Origin: Candidatus Soleaferrea massiliensis AP7
GTDB taxonomy: Bacteria; Bacillota; Clostridia; Oscillospirales; Ruminococcaceae
Assembly (NCBI RefSeq): GCF_000820765.1
Contig: NZ_CCYH01000004.1
Location: 62,001-126,000, forward strand
Direction: 5' to 3'
DNA: 64,000 nucleotides
Shown here: one piece after another, positions 43,161 through 51,457 of the stretch
Layout: every line of letters begins with the position of its first letter
How positions within the stretch are numbered: position 1 is the stretch's first letter
Program-made: the position numbers and the translations under genes
The notes under the pieces: generated by a model
The model's database searches: none
What the model saw: only the letters and a program-made list of their open reading frames with translations
Told to the model about the DNA's origin: nothing

Positions 43161-45032
43161 ATGAGGATGATCAGGGACGATATGCGAAAAAAGATATGGA
43201 TGGCCGCGGTGATTGCCATTGTGCTGGTCCTGCTGGTACAGAGCATGATCGCAAGCGGAGGAACCCTGCCTGTCGATTCGCTGGAATGTACGCCGCTGCA
43301 GGACGGGTGGGTCAGGGTCTATGAGGACGCGCACAGCGAACCGGTCGACACAAGCAGACTCCAGGACAACCGGAAGGGGGAGCGGATGGTCGTCAAAAAC
43401 CGCCTTCCGGAGGATCTTGGAACCAGCAGCCCGGCGCTGATGATCGGCATCTCGCAGCAGACCCTGCGCGTGCTGCTGGACGGAGAGGAGCTGTACTGTT
43501 TTGAAGCGCAGCCCGCGGGCTTCAGCCCGCAGATCACGCGGATGGTGATGCGGACGGTCCCCCTGCCCGCCGGCAGCGGCGGCAAGGAGCTGACGCTGGA
43601 GACCTATTCCCCCTACTGGGTCTTTTCCAAAATCCTGCCGACCGTTTATTACGGGTCGCGGTCGGATATGGTGCTGCACTTTCTGATACAGGAGTCCCCG
43701 AAGATGTTCAGCGGCATCGTACTGGTGGTGGTCGGCGCGTTCTTCTGGGCGGTCTCCAACGCCGTCGGAAAAAGAAGGAGACTGCTGCAGGACAACGCGA
43801 ACCTGGCGGCCTGCAGTTTGTCAATCGGCCTTTGGCTGCTGACCGAATGCCGGATGCTGGCGGGCTTTGTGAACAACTACATCCTGATGTACTACATCAA
43901 TTATCTGTCCTATGTCTTCATTCCCATCTTTCTGCTGCGGTTTCTGCGCGGCTCCTGCCACGGAACCCCCCGGAGGGTTGTCACGGGCGTGCTGGCCTCC
44001 TTTCGGGTGCTGCTGAGCGCGGGGCTTATCGGCGAGCTGACCAGATGGTACAGCTTTGCGCAGCTGCAGATACCGATCAATGTCATGATACTGGCGGGCA
44101 GCCTGATCGTCTTCATCGCGATGCTGCCGCGCACGCGGGCGAAGCTGAGAACCTGGATGCGGGCGCTGATGCCGGCGCTGCTGTTCAGCAGCGTGTTCTT
44201 CGAGCTGTTCTTCATGTACAGGAACGTCTATACGTTGGAGGAGAGCAACACCTATACGGCCATCTTAAATTCCTTCCTGCTGGTGATCTATCTGATTGCG
44301 GCCGGCTGCTATTACCTTGTCAAGGCCGTTTATAAGGACACGCAGGTGCGGTCGCTGGAGCGGCAGCTGAACGCACAGGCGGATCACTACACCAGGCTGC
44401 AGCGGTCCCAGGAGGAGCTTCGGGTGTTTCGGCACAACGTCAAAAACGATCTGCTCTGCCTGGACACGCTGCTTGCCCGCGGGGAGGTCGACGAGGCGGC
44501 CGAGTTTCTGCGGCAGATCGACGCGCAGGCGCAGGCTTGGGCAGGAAAGGTTCTCAATACCGGAAACCCGGTCATGGATGCGATTGTCATGGAAAAAGAA
44601 GCGGCCGCCCTCAAACAGGGCGTCCGCTTCGAAAAGGAGATTTCGGTATTGCCGAACCTTCCGATTCGGCCCATTTCATGGGTTGCGCTGCTTGGCAACG
44701 CGCTGGACAACGCGCTGGAGGCCTGCGCGAAGCTAAAGGAGCCTCAGCGGTTCATCCGTCTGACGCTGCGCGGGCATGGGAATTATCTTTCCATCGACAT
44801 CCAAAACCCCTGTGCGGGGAATGCCCGCTATCCGTTCAGGACCTCCAAGAAGGACGCGCAGCATCACGGACTGGGGATCGCGAGCATGCGCTCGGCGGCC
44901 GCGCGGTACGGCGGGGATATCTCCATCGGCTGCAAGGATCATCTGTTTTCGGTCCATGTGGACTTCTGGAACCTCAGCCCTGAGCGGACGAAGCGGGAAG
45001 CTGTTCATAGTAGTTCCGAAGAAACTCCTTGA
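43161..45032 (+). CDS. GHKL-type sensor histidine kinase with 7TMR-DISM-like sensor
   Basis: 623 residues from the ATG at 43161 (GGAGGGG nine bases upstream; two earlier in-frame ATGs have no site). One N-terminal helix (~10-32) is followed by an extracellular beta domain (~35-180), about seven membrane helices (~195-400), a coiled coil, the phospho-acceptor helix FRHNVKNDLLCLDTLL, and a GHKL ATPase domain (N box LGNALDNALEAC, G box HHGLGIASMRSAA). This layout is close to AgrC/VirS kinases with a DISM-type sensor. Its probable partner is the LytTR regulator at 44974-45714, which converges on it and overlaps its last 59 bases. Confidence 0.85.
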   Translation: MRMIRDDMRKKIWMAAVIAIVLVLLVQSMIASGGTLPVDSLECTPLQDGWVRVYEDAHSEPVDTSRLQDNRKGERMVVKNRLPEDLGTSSPALMIGISQQTLRVLLDGEELYCFEAQPAGFSPQITRMVMRTVPLPAGSGGKELTLETYSPYWVFSKILPTVYYGSRSDMVLHFLIQESPKMFSGIVLVVVGAFFWAVSNAVGKRRRLLQDNANLAACSLSIGLWLLTECRMLAGFVNNYILMYYINYLSYVFIPIFLLRFLRGSCHGTPRRVVTGVLASFRVLLSAGLIGELTRWYSFAQLQIPINVMILAGSLIVFIAMLPRTRAKLRTWMRALMPALLFSSVFFELFFMYRNVYTLEESNTYTAILNSFLLVIYLIAAGCYYLVKAVYKDTQVRSLERQLNAQADHYTRLQRSQEELRVFRHNVKNDLLCLDTLLARGEVDEAAEFLRQIDAQAQAWAGKVLNTGNPVMDAIVMEKEAAALKQGVRFEKEISVLPNLPIRPISWVALLGNALDNALEACAKLKEPQRFIRLTLRGHGNYLSIDIQNPCAGNARYPFRTSKKDAQHHGLGIASMRSAAARYGGDISIGCKDHLFSVHVDFWNLSPERTKREAVHSSSEETP

Positions 45033-45714
45033 CGCTCTTTTTATACCTTCGGCTGATCTGAAGCGCGGTTCCGTCGATGAGCAGCAGCGAGGTGTCCATG
45101 AGCTGGGAAAATTTTTGCGGATTGATCAGGTAACACCGGCTGATGCGCAGAAACCGATGACCGGCAAGCATCCCGCACGCGGCTTCCAGCGAGCCGATGT
45201 ACGAATACTCCCGATTGCCGCAGTGGACGATAATCCGGTTTCTGAGAGATTCCAGATAGAAAATATCCCGCAGCGGAACGCGGACAAGGCTGTCCCGGGT
45301 CTTGACCAGGAAGGACGCGTGCTGATCGGCTTCGGCGGCCTGCACGGCTTCCAGAAAGACGGTTTCCAGCTGTTCCGGGCCGGTTTTGGCCTTCAGCAGA
45401 TACTGCAGCGGACGCACGTCGAAGGCGTCGAAGACATAGCCGGGATACGAGGTCAGAAAGATGATCTGTGCCGTGCAGTTCTGCCGGCGCAGCTCCCGGG
45501 CCGCGTCGATGCCGTTCATCCGCAGCATCTCAACGTCGAGAAACAGGATGTCCGCGCTCCCGGGATTTTCGGAAAGATGGAACAGCAGCGTCTCCGCACT
45601 GGTGTATTCCCGTATCTGGACGCAGACGGCATGCCGCGCCGCGGCCTCTTCCAGGATGGCACGGTATTTGGCGCGCAGCGTCTCGCTGTCGTCGCATAGG
45701 ATCACCGATAACAT
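44974..45714 (-). CDS. LytTR-family response regulator
   Basis: 246 residues. Receiver domain ~1-125 with acidic CDDSE (residues 7-11) and the phosphorylated Asp in LFLDVEM (~60); LytTR DNA-binding domain ~140-240 (LVRVPLRDIFYLESLRNRIIVHC, FLRISRCYLINPQKF). The usual receiver lysine near 105 is in the context LKAKTG. LytTR regulators of the AgrA/VirR kind control virulence, cell-wall or peptide-signalling genes. GGAGGAAG lies before the ATG at 45714. It is transcribed toward the kinase gene and their ends overlap by 59 bases, unlike the usual tandem order. Confidence 0.9.
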   Translation of the reverse strand: MLSVILCDDSETLRAKYRAILEEAAARHAVCVQIREYTSAETLLFHLSENPGSADILFLDVEMLRMNGIDAARELRRQNCTAQIIFLTSYPGYVFDAFDVRPLQYLLKAKTGPEQLETVFLEAVQAAEADQHASFLVKTRDSLVRVPLRDIFYLESLRNRIIVHCGNREYSYIGSLEAACGMLAGHRFLRISRCYLINPQKFSQLMDTSLLLIDGTALQISRRYKKSVKEFLRNYYEQLPASSAQG

Positions 45715-46241
45715 GGCAGCACTTCCTCCTTCCTGTATGCCGGCCGTCTGGCCGGTATTCTTCGTTTATATAGATCGGCTTCCTGTGATATATTTTAAAG
45801 CGGACGGATTTTGGGAGGGGACAACACCGCATCTTCAAATTCAAACCCGTATAAAGCCGTACGCCCGGCCCGGCGCCAACGGGAGACCATCCGGATTTGT
45901 CGGGCCTTCCGTCTGGACCGGCGGATCAATGTGAAAACCGTTTATCCATCAAAATAAACCGTTTGGCAAAAACGTCTGTTTTTTCTGCATGAAATGTGGT
46001 AAGGTAAAGATACATTCATCAAGCGGGCTGCATCATGGTAATCCGGCAGCCCCCGGTTTGGATGACCGGAATAGTTGATGGTTTCGTTCCAAAAGCGGTT
46101 GAATGCTCTTTTTAGCATAGCATTGGCAGGGAAAAGTGTCAACCGCGAATAATCGTGAGTACCAGTAATATTTGCATATATTCTGCGGCGCAGGCAGCCA
46201 TAACTGCTCCGCAGGTCCTACATTGTGAGAGTGGGATGCTT

Positions 46242-46286
46242 CAGCCGCTGCGTTGTTTGGGATTGGTCGGCGCAGCGGCTGTTTCC
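46242..46286 (+). terminator. Hairpin terminator candidate without an upstream gene
   Basis: CAGCCGCTGCG and CGCAGCGGCTG form a perfect 11-bp stem followed by TTTCCCC. Confidence 0.55.
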
Positions 46287-46336
46287 CCGACCCCCATCGT
46301 GCTCCCTTTATGTGGGACAGTGGTTTGAATGACTAT

Positions 46337-46366
46337 GCCGCCCTGGAAAAGAGGGCGGCCTTTTTC
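46337..46366 (+). terminator. Second hairpin terminator in the same gap
   Basis: GCCGCCCT/AGGGCGGC stem followed by CTTTTT. Confidence 0.7.
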
Positions 46367-46720
46367 ATTTTTAACAAAGCGGAAAAAGCGGCGCTTGGTA
46401 TTTCTGCTGCTTGACAGCCGGACTGGTTGGGGCTTGTTTGGACTGAGCAGGCTGCATCCAATTTCCCCAGGAAATATGCCGGAAAGCGGTTGAAAACATG
46501 GCTGCGAATGCGGCGAAAGGAATATGGCGGTTGATATTGGCCTGCCGCGGTGCCGTGGAAGAGCACAGCTGGAAAAATAAAAAATTTTTCCAGAATAACA
46601 TATCTGCGGATGCAGAAAAAACAGAAATGTACCGATGAGATCAGACTCTTATGACACGGTGTAAAAAGGCAGCTGAGATGAAAATATAAAATTTTCCGTA
46701 ACAGCTGTATGATGCTGGAA

Positions 46721-46755
46721 AAAAGCAGGCGGATTGATCCGTCTGCTTCTTTTTC
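46721..46755 (+). terminator. Terminator just upstream of the SipW operon promoter
   Basis: AAGCAGGCGGA/TCCGTCTGCTT stem (one G-U), loop TTGA, then CTTTTTC. Confidence 0.8.
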
Positions 46756-46799
46756 TGTCATTTATGGACAGGAATCTTTTCGAAATTTCCGCTTATCTA

Positions 46800-46829
46800 T
46801 TGTCTTTGGACGGGGAACTGTGATATAAT
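46800..46829 (+). promoter_or_regulatory. Promoter of the SipW/TasA-like operon
   Basis: TTGTCT (46800-46805), 18-base spacer, TATAAT (46824-46829). It implies an unusually long leader of about 235 bases before the first gene. Confidence 0.6.
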
Positions 46830-46899
46830 ATGGGTAAATCGCGGAATATCGACATAAATTCGCGAAAAAAAGCATTTCCATTGCATTCTTAAACTTATG

Positions 46900-47030
46900 A
46901 AAAAATGTGTGGCTGCCGGTTCCGCCGACCAATCCCATTCATCTCGTAAGAGAAGGTCTAACCCGGCGGCCATACCGGTGTCTATTTTTTTAGACGCCGT
47001 CAACCAAACCCATTTGAGCAAGGCTGATTC
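46900..47030 (+). ncRNA. Structured leader RNA of the SipW operon (unknown class)
   Basis: Between promoter and first gene, GGCTGCCGG (46909-46917) can pair with CCGGCGGCC (46962-46970), with a further GACC/GGTC pair inside. A second hairpin GTGTCTA...TAGACGCC follows directly (about 46978-46999). It matches no riboswitch class that I know (not c-di-GMP-I, TPP or SAM). The long leader suggests control by structure. Confidence 0.35.
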
Positions 47031-47070
47031 CGCAGGCATGCGGGGTCGGCGAATTGGAGGCGGGAAGAGT

Positions 47071-48186
47071 ATGGCAGAACAGGAAAATCTCAAGAAGTAC
47101 AAAGCGGCCATTATTATTTTGTCCGTCCTGTTGATTTTGTCGGCAGCGGGCATCGCGGTTGTACAGATTGTGCGCAATTTGGATCATGCGCCAGCCTCGG
47201 TCGTTGTCCCCGACAACGTGATCAGCGAAGCGTCCAAAGAGAATTCGGGCGACGCGTCACAGGAGAGCGGCGACCAGAGCGGACAGGCACAATCACAGAC
47301 GGATGTCTCGTCCGGGCAGGGACGTCCAGGCCAGTCGGCATCCGGCACGCCGGAAGACAGCGAATCCGGCGGCGCCCCGGACGGTACCCGGAGCGGCGCT
47401 TCAAACGCGCCGGGATCCTCGGTATCGGCAGGGGGACAGACCGGCACGGACAATTCACAGAATTCGGTGAATTCAAACACGTCCTCGGCGGGATCGCAGG
47501 ATTCCTCGAAGGACCCATCCAGGCCAAAGGCGCCCTATCTGGAGCTTTACCAGGGACAGCCTTCGGTCAACCAGCCGTTCCAGGTTTCGGACATGCTGCC
47601 GGGTGACGAGCTCAGCAAGTATTTCTGTGTGAAGGCCTATCACGACGGCGATATCACGGTGCGGTTCCGCGCGCCCATCACAGAGGAAACCGGCGGACTT
47701 TCCAAGGTGCTGATGCTCCGGGTCACCGATCTCGGCAGCGACACCGTTCTTTATGACGGCAGCTTCGAGGATTGTCAGAATGCCGATATCCGGCAGGTGC
47801 TCACGGGCAATGCCGACAAGGAAACGATCAGCTACTACAAGATTGACGCCTATCTCGACACCAGCGTCGGGAATGAATACCAGCTCACCACGCTGAAGGC
47901 AAACTTTACCTGGGAGGTTTTGGAGGACACCTCGAGCAGCAGCTCGGACAGCTCCATCAGCGGCTCAGACAGCTCTGCCAGCAGCTCGGGCGCCGAGCCT
48001 TCCGGCGGCGCATCGGCTTCCTCGGGCAGCCATGCGGGAACCGATTCATCCGGCACCGGTTCGGGCGGCCTGATTCCGCCGTTTACCGGCGACAAGACCA
48101 TGAACGCGCTGTATGTGGCGTTTGTGCTGTCTGCGCTGGGATTGATTGCAGTCCTGTTATTCAGGAAGCGGAAGGGGGCACGCTGA
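47071..48186 (+). CDS. Cell-surface protein with Ser/Gly-rich linkers and LPXTG-like C-terminal anchor
   Basis: 371 residues from the ATG at 47071 (GGAGG upstream). An N-terminal membrane helix (AAIIILSVLLILSAAGIAVVQ, ~11-31) is followed by a Ser/Gly/Gln/Asp-rich disordered region (~45-150), an ordered beta-rich domain (~155-290, GDELSKYFCVKAYHDGDITVRF and LMLRVTDLGSDTVLYDGSF), another Ser/Gly stretch, and a C-terminal sorting-like signal: PPFTGD, hydrophobic helix, then RKRKGAR. PPFTG is a variant of LPXTG, so sortase attachment is likely but not certain. First gene of a four-gene operon with TasA-like proteins and SipW; perhaps the anchor for the fibre. Confidence 0.75.
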   Translation: MAEQENLKKYKAAIIILSVLLILSAAGIAVVQIVRNLDHAPASVVVPDNVISEASKENSGDASQESGDQSGQAQSQTDVSSGQGRPGQSASGTPEDSESGGAPDGTRSGASNAPGSSVSAGGQTGTDNSQNSVNSNTSSAGSQDSSKDPSRPKAPYLELYQGQPSVNQPFQVSDMLPGDELSKYFCVKAYHDGDITVRFRAPITEETGGLSKVLMLRVTDLGSDTVLYDGSFEDCQNADIRQVLTGNADKETISYYKIDAYLDTSVGNEYQLTTLKANFTWEVLEDTSSSSSDSSISGSDSSASSSGAEPSGGASASSGSHAGTDSSGTGSGGLIPPFTGDKTMNALYVAFVLSALGLIAVLLFRKRKGAR

Positions 48187-48187
48187 T

Positions 48188-48748
48188 ATGGCACAGGAAA
48201 ACAAGAACCTGTCTAAATTACAGAAGCAGGTGCGTATGCACATCGCCGCCATCATTGTGCTGCTCGTTATGCTGATCATCACAACCCTGGCGCTGTTCTC
48301 CTCGATTGCCGAGGCGGACGGGAATGTCTTCCAGACCGCGCAGGTGAAAATTTCCCTGAACGGCGGCGAGAAGATCTTCCATGACGATGATTTTCAGCTT
48401 TCTCCCGGAAGCTCGATTGAAAAGAGCTTTACTGTCAAAAATGAAAGCAATGTCGAAGCCTATTACCGGCTTTATTTTGAAAATGTCAACGGACCGCTGG
48501 AAAACGCGGTGGAATTCCAGATCTATGATGGGGATAACCTGATCTATCAGGGCAAGCCGGCCCAGCTGGTCAAAACGGACCCGTGCCTTGCGCCCAGAAG
48601 CCTGCAGGCGGGGGAAACGCATACGCTGTCGATCAAGGCCGTGATGCTGGACGCGAGCGGAAATACCTATCAGAATGCCTATCTGGAATTTGACGTGGCC
48701 GCCGATGCGGTACAGGTTCGCAACAACCCGGACAAAAAGTTTGATTAA
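48188..48748 (+). CDS. TasA/camelysin-like secreted protein
   Basis: 186 residues; the ATG at 48188 begins 1 base after the previous stop, so translation is coupled. The N-terminal helix MHIAAIIVLLVMLIITTLALFSSIAEADG (~17-45) is a SipW-type signal, without the Trp seen in the 30154 protein. The rest has the TasA/camelysin pattern: VFQTAQVKISLNGGEKIF, DFQLSPGSSIEKSFTVKNESNVEAYYRLYF, and HTLSIKAVMLDASGNTYQNAYLEFDV. TasA-like proteins form extracellular fibres. Direct neighbour of the signal peptidase, as in Bacillus. Confidence 0.82.
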   Translation: MAQENKNLSKLQKQVRMHIAAIIVLLVMLIITTLALFSSIAEADGNVFQTAQVKISLNGGEKIFHDDDFQLSPGSSIEKSFTVKNESNVEAYYRLYFENVNGPLENAVEFQIYDGDNLIYQGKPAQLVKTDPCLAPRSLQAGETHTLSIKAVMLDASGNTYQNAYLEFDVAADAVQVRNNPDKKFD

Positions 48749-48759
48749 GGAGAAAGGCA

Positions 48760-49515
48760 ATGAATAAAAAGAAGACACTCACCATTGTGGGAAGGGTTGT
48801 CACCGCTCTGATACTGATCTTTACGGTCTTTATCATGATCTTTACAATCTTTTCCGTCAACAGTTTCAATAAAGACGAAGGTGGATTGTTCGGCTACAAA
48901 TTCTACATCGTCCTGTCCGACTCCATGAAAGGTGAATTCCAGTCGGGCGACGTCGTCGCCAGCAAGGATGTGGATGCCGACCAGCTGCAGCCGGGAGACA
49001 TCATCACCTTTAAATCGGTTGACCCGGAGAATTACGGCGAGGTGGTCACCCATAAGATCAGAAGCATCACCGATTATGAAGGCCAGAAGGCGTTCGTCAC
49101 CTACGGTATCGCCTTGGGCAACGACGACACCTATCCGGTTCCGGCTGATCGGGTAATTGGACAATATCAGTACGCCATGCCGAAGCTGGGCTATTTCTTC
49201 CAGTTCTTAAAATCGCCGATGGGCTACATCGTGCTGATCTTCATCCCGTTTGCGCTGCTGCTGATCATGCAGAGCGTCAAATTCTTCCGTCTGCTGAAAC
49301 GCTATAAGAAGGAGCAGCAGGCGGAGATCGACCGCCAGAAGGAGGAGGTCGAAGAGGAGCGCAGGAAGGCCCGGGAGATGCTCGAGGAGATCGAGCGGCT
49401 CAAGGCGCAGGTACAGGGTCGGGAAACCGGCTCGCAGACGGCGGCGGCAGTATCCGAAGCCGCGGTGAAAACCGAGCAGAAACCCGAAGGGAAAGAGGAT
49501 TCTCCGAAGGCGTAG
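48760..49515 (+). CDS. sipW: ER-type signal peptidase I (SipW family)
   Basis: 251 residues. Membrane helices at ~12-34 and ~163-182. The catalytic serine is S55 in LSDSM, and the base is histidine H98 in VVTHKI rather than lysine, which marks the ER/SipW type. Other conserved blocks: QSGDVVASKDVD, QLQPGDIITFKS, GNDDTYPVPADRVIGQYQYAMPKLGYF. The C-terminal ~50 residues are a charged coiled coil (AEIDRQKEEVEEERRKAREMLEEIERLKAQ), an addition not needed for catalysis. It should cleave the TasA-like proteins encoded at 48188, 49561 and 30154. The start overlaps no other gene; it is 12 bases after 48748. Confidence 0.92.
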   Translation: MNKKKTLTIVGRVVTALILIFTVFIMIFTIFSVNSFNKDEGGLFGYKFYIVLSDSMKGEFQSGDVVASKDVDADQLQPGDIITFKSVDPENYGEVVTHKIRSITDYEGQKAFVTYGIALGNDDTYPVPADRVIGQYQYAMPKLGYFFQFLKSPMGYIVLIFIPFALLLIMQSVKFFRLLKRYKKEQQAEIDRQKEEVEEERRKAREMLEEIERLKAQVQGRETGSQTAAAVSEAAVKTEQKPEGKEDSPKA

Positions 49516-49560
49516 TATAAATGAATAATACGGTATAGATCAGGAAAGGTGGTGCGAGCC

Positions 49561-50604
49561 TTGGCATCGCAAAGCAATCATAAAGAGACAGATCAGCCGA
49601 AAAAGAGGGGATACTGGATCAAATTCCTGACGATGGCGCTTTCAACACTCGGCATCGTGGCCATTTATGGCGTAACGGTCCTCGCATTGTTTGGAAGCAG
49701 CCTGACCAACAGTGATAATAAAATTCAGGCGGGCAATTATCTGGCAAAGGTCGACGCTGTGACGGAGCTTTCCGGAAACGACATCATGGTACGGGGAGAG
49801 ACGTCGCTGTTCGCGACCAGCAGCAACGGAGTCCGCTCCTGCAACGATACCTTTGTCATCAGCGGAGATATTGCACAGGGAAAGGCTCCCTTCTATATTA
49901 AAATATCGAATCTGAAAGCGGGCAGCTCGAGCGGGGCAAACAGTTCCCTGGCGTTCAAATACATCCTTGACATCGCAGAGCTCAGCGGCAATGGAAGCAT
50001 TGCCGTCGAAAAGGTCAGCGGAACGACTGCCGGCACACAGCTGAAGAACGATACGCTCAATCCGGGCGAATCGGACATCTATAAACTGACCTATCAGCCG
50101 GGCGCATCGCCGGCCAACGCTTCATCCGCAAATTCCGCGGACGCCGCGCCGAATTCCGCGGAAAGCAAGCCTGCCGATGCTTCGCAGGCCGCCGTATCAC
50201 AGCCGGAAGCAACGCCGGCCGCAAACGGTGATCCGGCTGCAGGCGTTACGCTGCGCATCCAGCTGCGTACGGCATACACCGGCAAAGAGATTGTCACGGC
50301 ATCAACTGCCGATGAAATCAAGACCGCACAGAAAGGCGCAACGGTATATCTGCTGAAGGATATCGAGGGAACCGACCTCACACTCAGCAATACGGTCAAT
50401 TTCAACCTGAACGGGTATACGCTGAAGCTGAACAGTCTCACGATCAAGTCGGCAGAGCCGGCGACCGTCGATATCGAAAACGGTACGCTTTCGATTGGTG
50501 GAAAGATGATCAGCGACAATAACCAGATATCCGGTTCCGGCATCAAGATCGACGATACGGTCAAGCTGAACCTGTGGCAGATGAAGAAAGAAGCAGGTAA
50601 ATAA
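49561..50604 (+). CDS. Second TasA-like / SipW-substrate surface protein
   Basis: 347 residues if translation starts at TTG (49561, MASQSNHKETDQPKKRGYW), which has AAAGGTGG eight bases before it; GTG codons at 49549 and 49552 are alternatives. A signal helix (~20-45, FLTMALSTLGIVAIYGVTVLALFG) is followed by NSDNKIQAGNYLAKV, a typical TasA-family first strand. The middle (~185-225) is a long Ala/Ser/Pro/Asn-rich linker, and the C-terminus has repeated strands (GATVYLLKDIEGTDLTLSNTV, IENGTLSIGG) like the beta-helix of the 30154 protein. Last gene of the operon; terminator at 50617. Confidence 0.75.
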   Translation: MASQSNHKETDQPKKRGYWIKFLTMALSTLGIVAIYGVTVLALFGSSLTNSDNKIQAGNYLAKVDAVTELSGNDIMVRGETSLFATSSNGVRSCNDTFVISGDIAQGKAPFYIKISNLKAGSSSGANSSLAFKYILDIAELSGNGSIAVEKVSGTTAGTQLKNDTLNPGESDIYKLTYQPGASPANASSANSADAAPNSAESKPADASQAAVSQPEATPAANGDPAAGVTLRIQLRTAYTGKEIVTASTADEIKTAQKGATVYLLKDIEGTDLTLSNTVNFNLNGYTLKLNSLTIKSAEPATVDIENGTLSIGGKMISDNNQISGSGIKIDDTVKLNLWQMKKEAGK

Positions 50605-50935
50605 GCAAACAGAAATAAGGTGCCGCGGAGGAAAAATCCGCGGCACCTTTTAGGTTGTATGAAAAAGACGGAACAACACTGGCTGGGCTTTGCTTGTTTG
50701 GATTTTTTTGTTCAATGGTTGTGCCTGCGTCTCTGGCGTCTTTTGCAGAAAAGCTTATGCTGGATCTGCCGGTGTGTGCCAGGCTATGTTTTCACAGTAA
50801 GCAAATTTTGCATGCTGTTTTGTAAACTGATTTTATATTGTTATCAAAATCCTCACTGCTGTACCGCATTTGGTACAATTTTGGGATAAATATAAGCTAT
50901 AGTAAGGTCAGTACATGATCATGGAGGTCTGCGGC
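50605..50935. other. Gap after the SipW operon
   Basis: The terminator at 50617-50652 occupies the left end; a TTGTTATC...TACAAT-like stretch lies near 50838-50879, and no gene is evident. Confidence 0.5.
50617..50652 (+). terminator. Terminator of the SipW/TasA-like operon
   Basis: Perfect stem AAGGTGCCGCGGA/TCCGCGGCACCTT with loop GGAAAAA and a T run. Confidence 0.9.
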
Positions 50936-51118
50936 ATGAAGAATTCGCTGTCCAGGTATACGCTTCGCATTTCATTTATTCTGCTTGATAAGTTGGGGTA
51001 CATTGCAAATTCCGAAGGCCGCTCAAAGAATAAAGAGTTGGAACAGCTGGTCAGAAAGCGTATTGAAGAGTTTGAAGCAGTTCATGGGACCATACCGATT
51101 GATGACTATATGGAATAA
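50936..51118 (+). CDS. Small Arc-like ribbon-helix-helix protein
   Basis: 60 residues from the ATG at 50936 (GGAGGTCTG nine bases upstream; the earlier in-frame ATG is unsupported). The pattern RYTLRISFILLDKLGYIANSEGRSKNKELEQLVRKRIEEFEAVHG is a short beta strand followed by two helices, as in Arc/MetJ-type DNA-binding dimers. Such proteins act as small repressors or antitoxins. No toxin gene follows; a terminator lies at 51185-51227. Confidence 0.72.
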   Translation: MKNSLSRYTLRISFILLDKLGYIANSEGRSKNKELEQLVRKRIEEFEAVHGTIPIDDYME

Positions 51119-51184
51119 GATCGTACAGAATGCGTTTATTCCTTCTTGTATAAGTATGGTGATTGTGATGATATCCCAAATAAG

Positions 51185-51227
51185 AAAGAGCCTGTATCCA
51201 CAGCTGCGGATGCAGGCTCTTTTGCTT
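51185..51227. terminator. Terminator after the Arc-like gene
   Basis: AAAGAGCCTG and CAGGCTCTTT enclose a second short stem, followed by TTGCTTTTG. Confidence 0.8.
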
Positions 51228-51278
51228 TTGTGATGTTACTGGCACGAAGATTGTCCGGTTTCAGCATCCGGACGGGCG

Positions 51279-51434
51279 TCAATACAGCTCGTCGTCCGGT
51301 TCGTTGCAGGTGATGTAGTTCGTCTTCTCTTCCACAAGCTTTGGCCGCAGCCACTTTTCGTATGCAATCCATGCGCCGACCAGTACGCCGGCCAGCGCAA
51401 CCATGCCGCCGATGATTTTGAGGGTCAGTTTCAT
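51279..51434 (-). CDS. Small single-helix membrane protein
   Basis: 51 residues from the ATG at 51434 (GGAGG eight bases upstream). One hydrophobic helix KIIGGMVALAGVLVGAWIAYEKW near the N-terminus, then a charged tail with a single cysteine (TNYITCNEPDDELY). It follows the 51458-52036 gene by 23 bases on the same strand and is likely co-transcribed with it. Function unknown. Confidence 0.6.
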   Translation of the reverse strand: MKLTLKIIGGMVALAGVLVGAWIAYEKWLRPKLVEEKTNYITCNEPDDELY

Positions 51435-51457
51435 AAAAAATTCCTCCTTCTTATCTA

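Larger units (their letters stand above)
45715..47070. other. 1.36-kb gap with several terminator-like hairpins and a structured leader
   Basis: No protein gene is supported. A GC-rich double hairpin lies at about 46177-46213 (CTGCGG ... CCGCAG) and 46242-46286, a further one at 46337-46366, and a terminator at 46721-46755. The promoter at 46800-46829 starts the leader of the SipW operon. One or two untranslated RNAs ending at these terminators are possible. Confidence 0.55.

Noticed and set aside
46836-47070. c-di-GMP-I, TPP or SAM riboswitch before the SipW operon
   Set aside because: The conserved core strings of those classes are missing; only unassigned stems can be seen.
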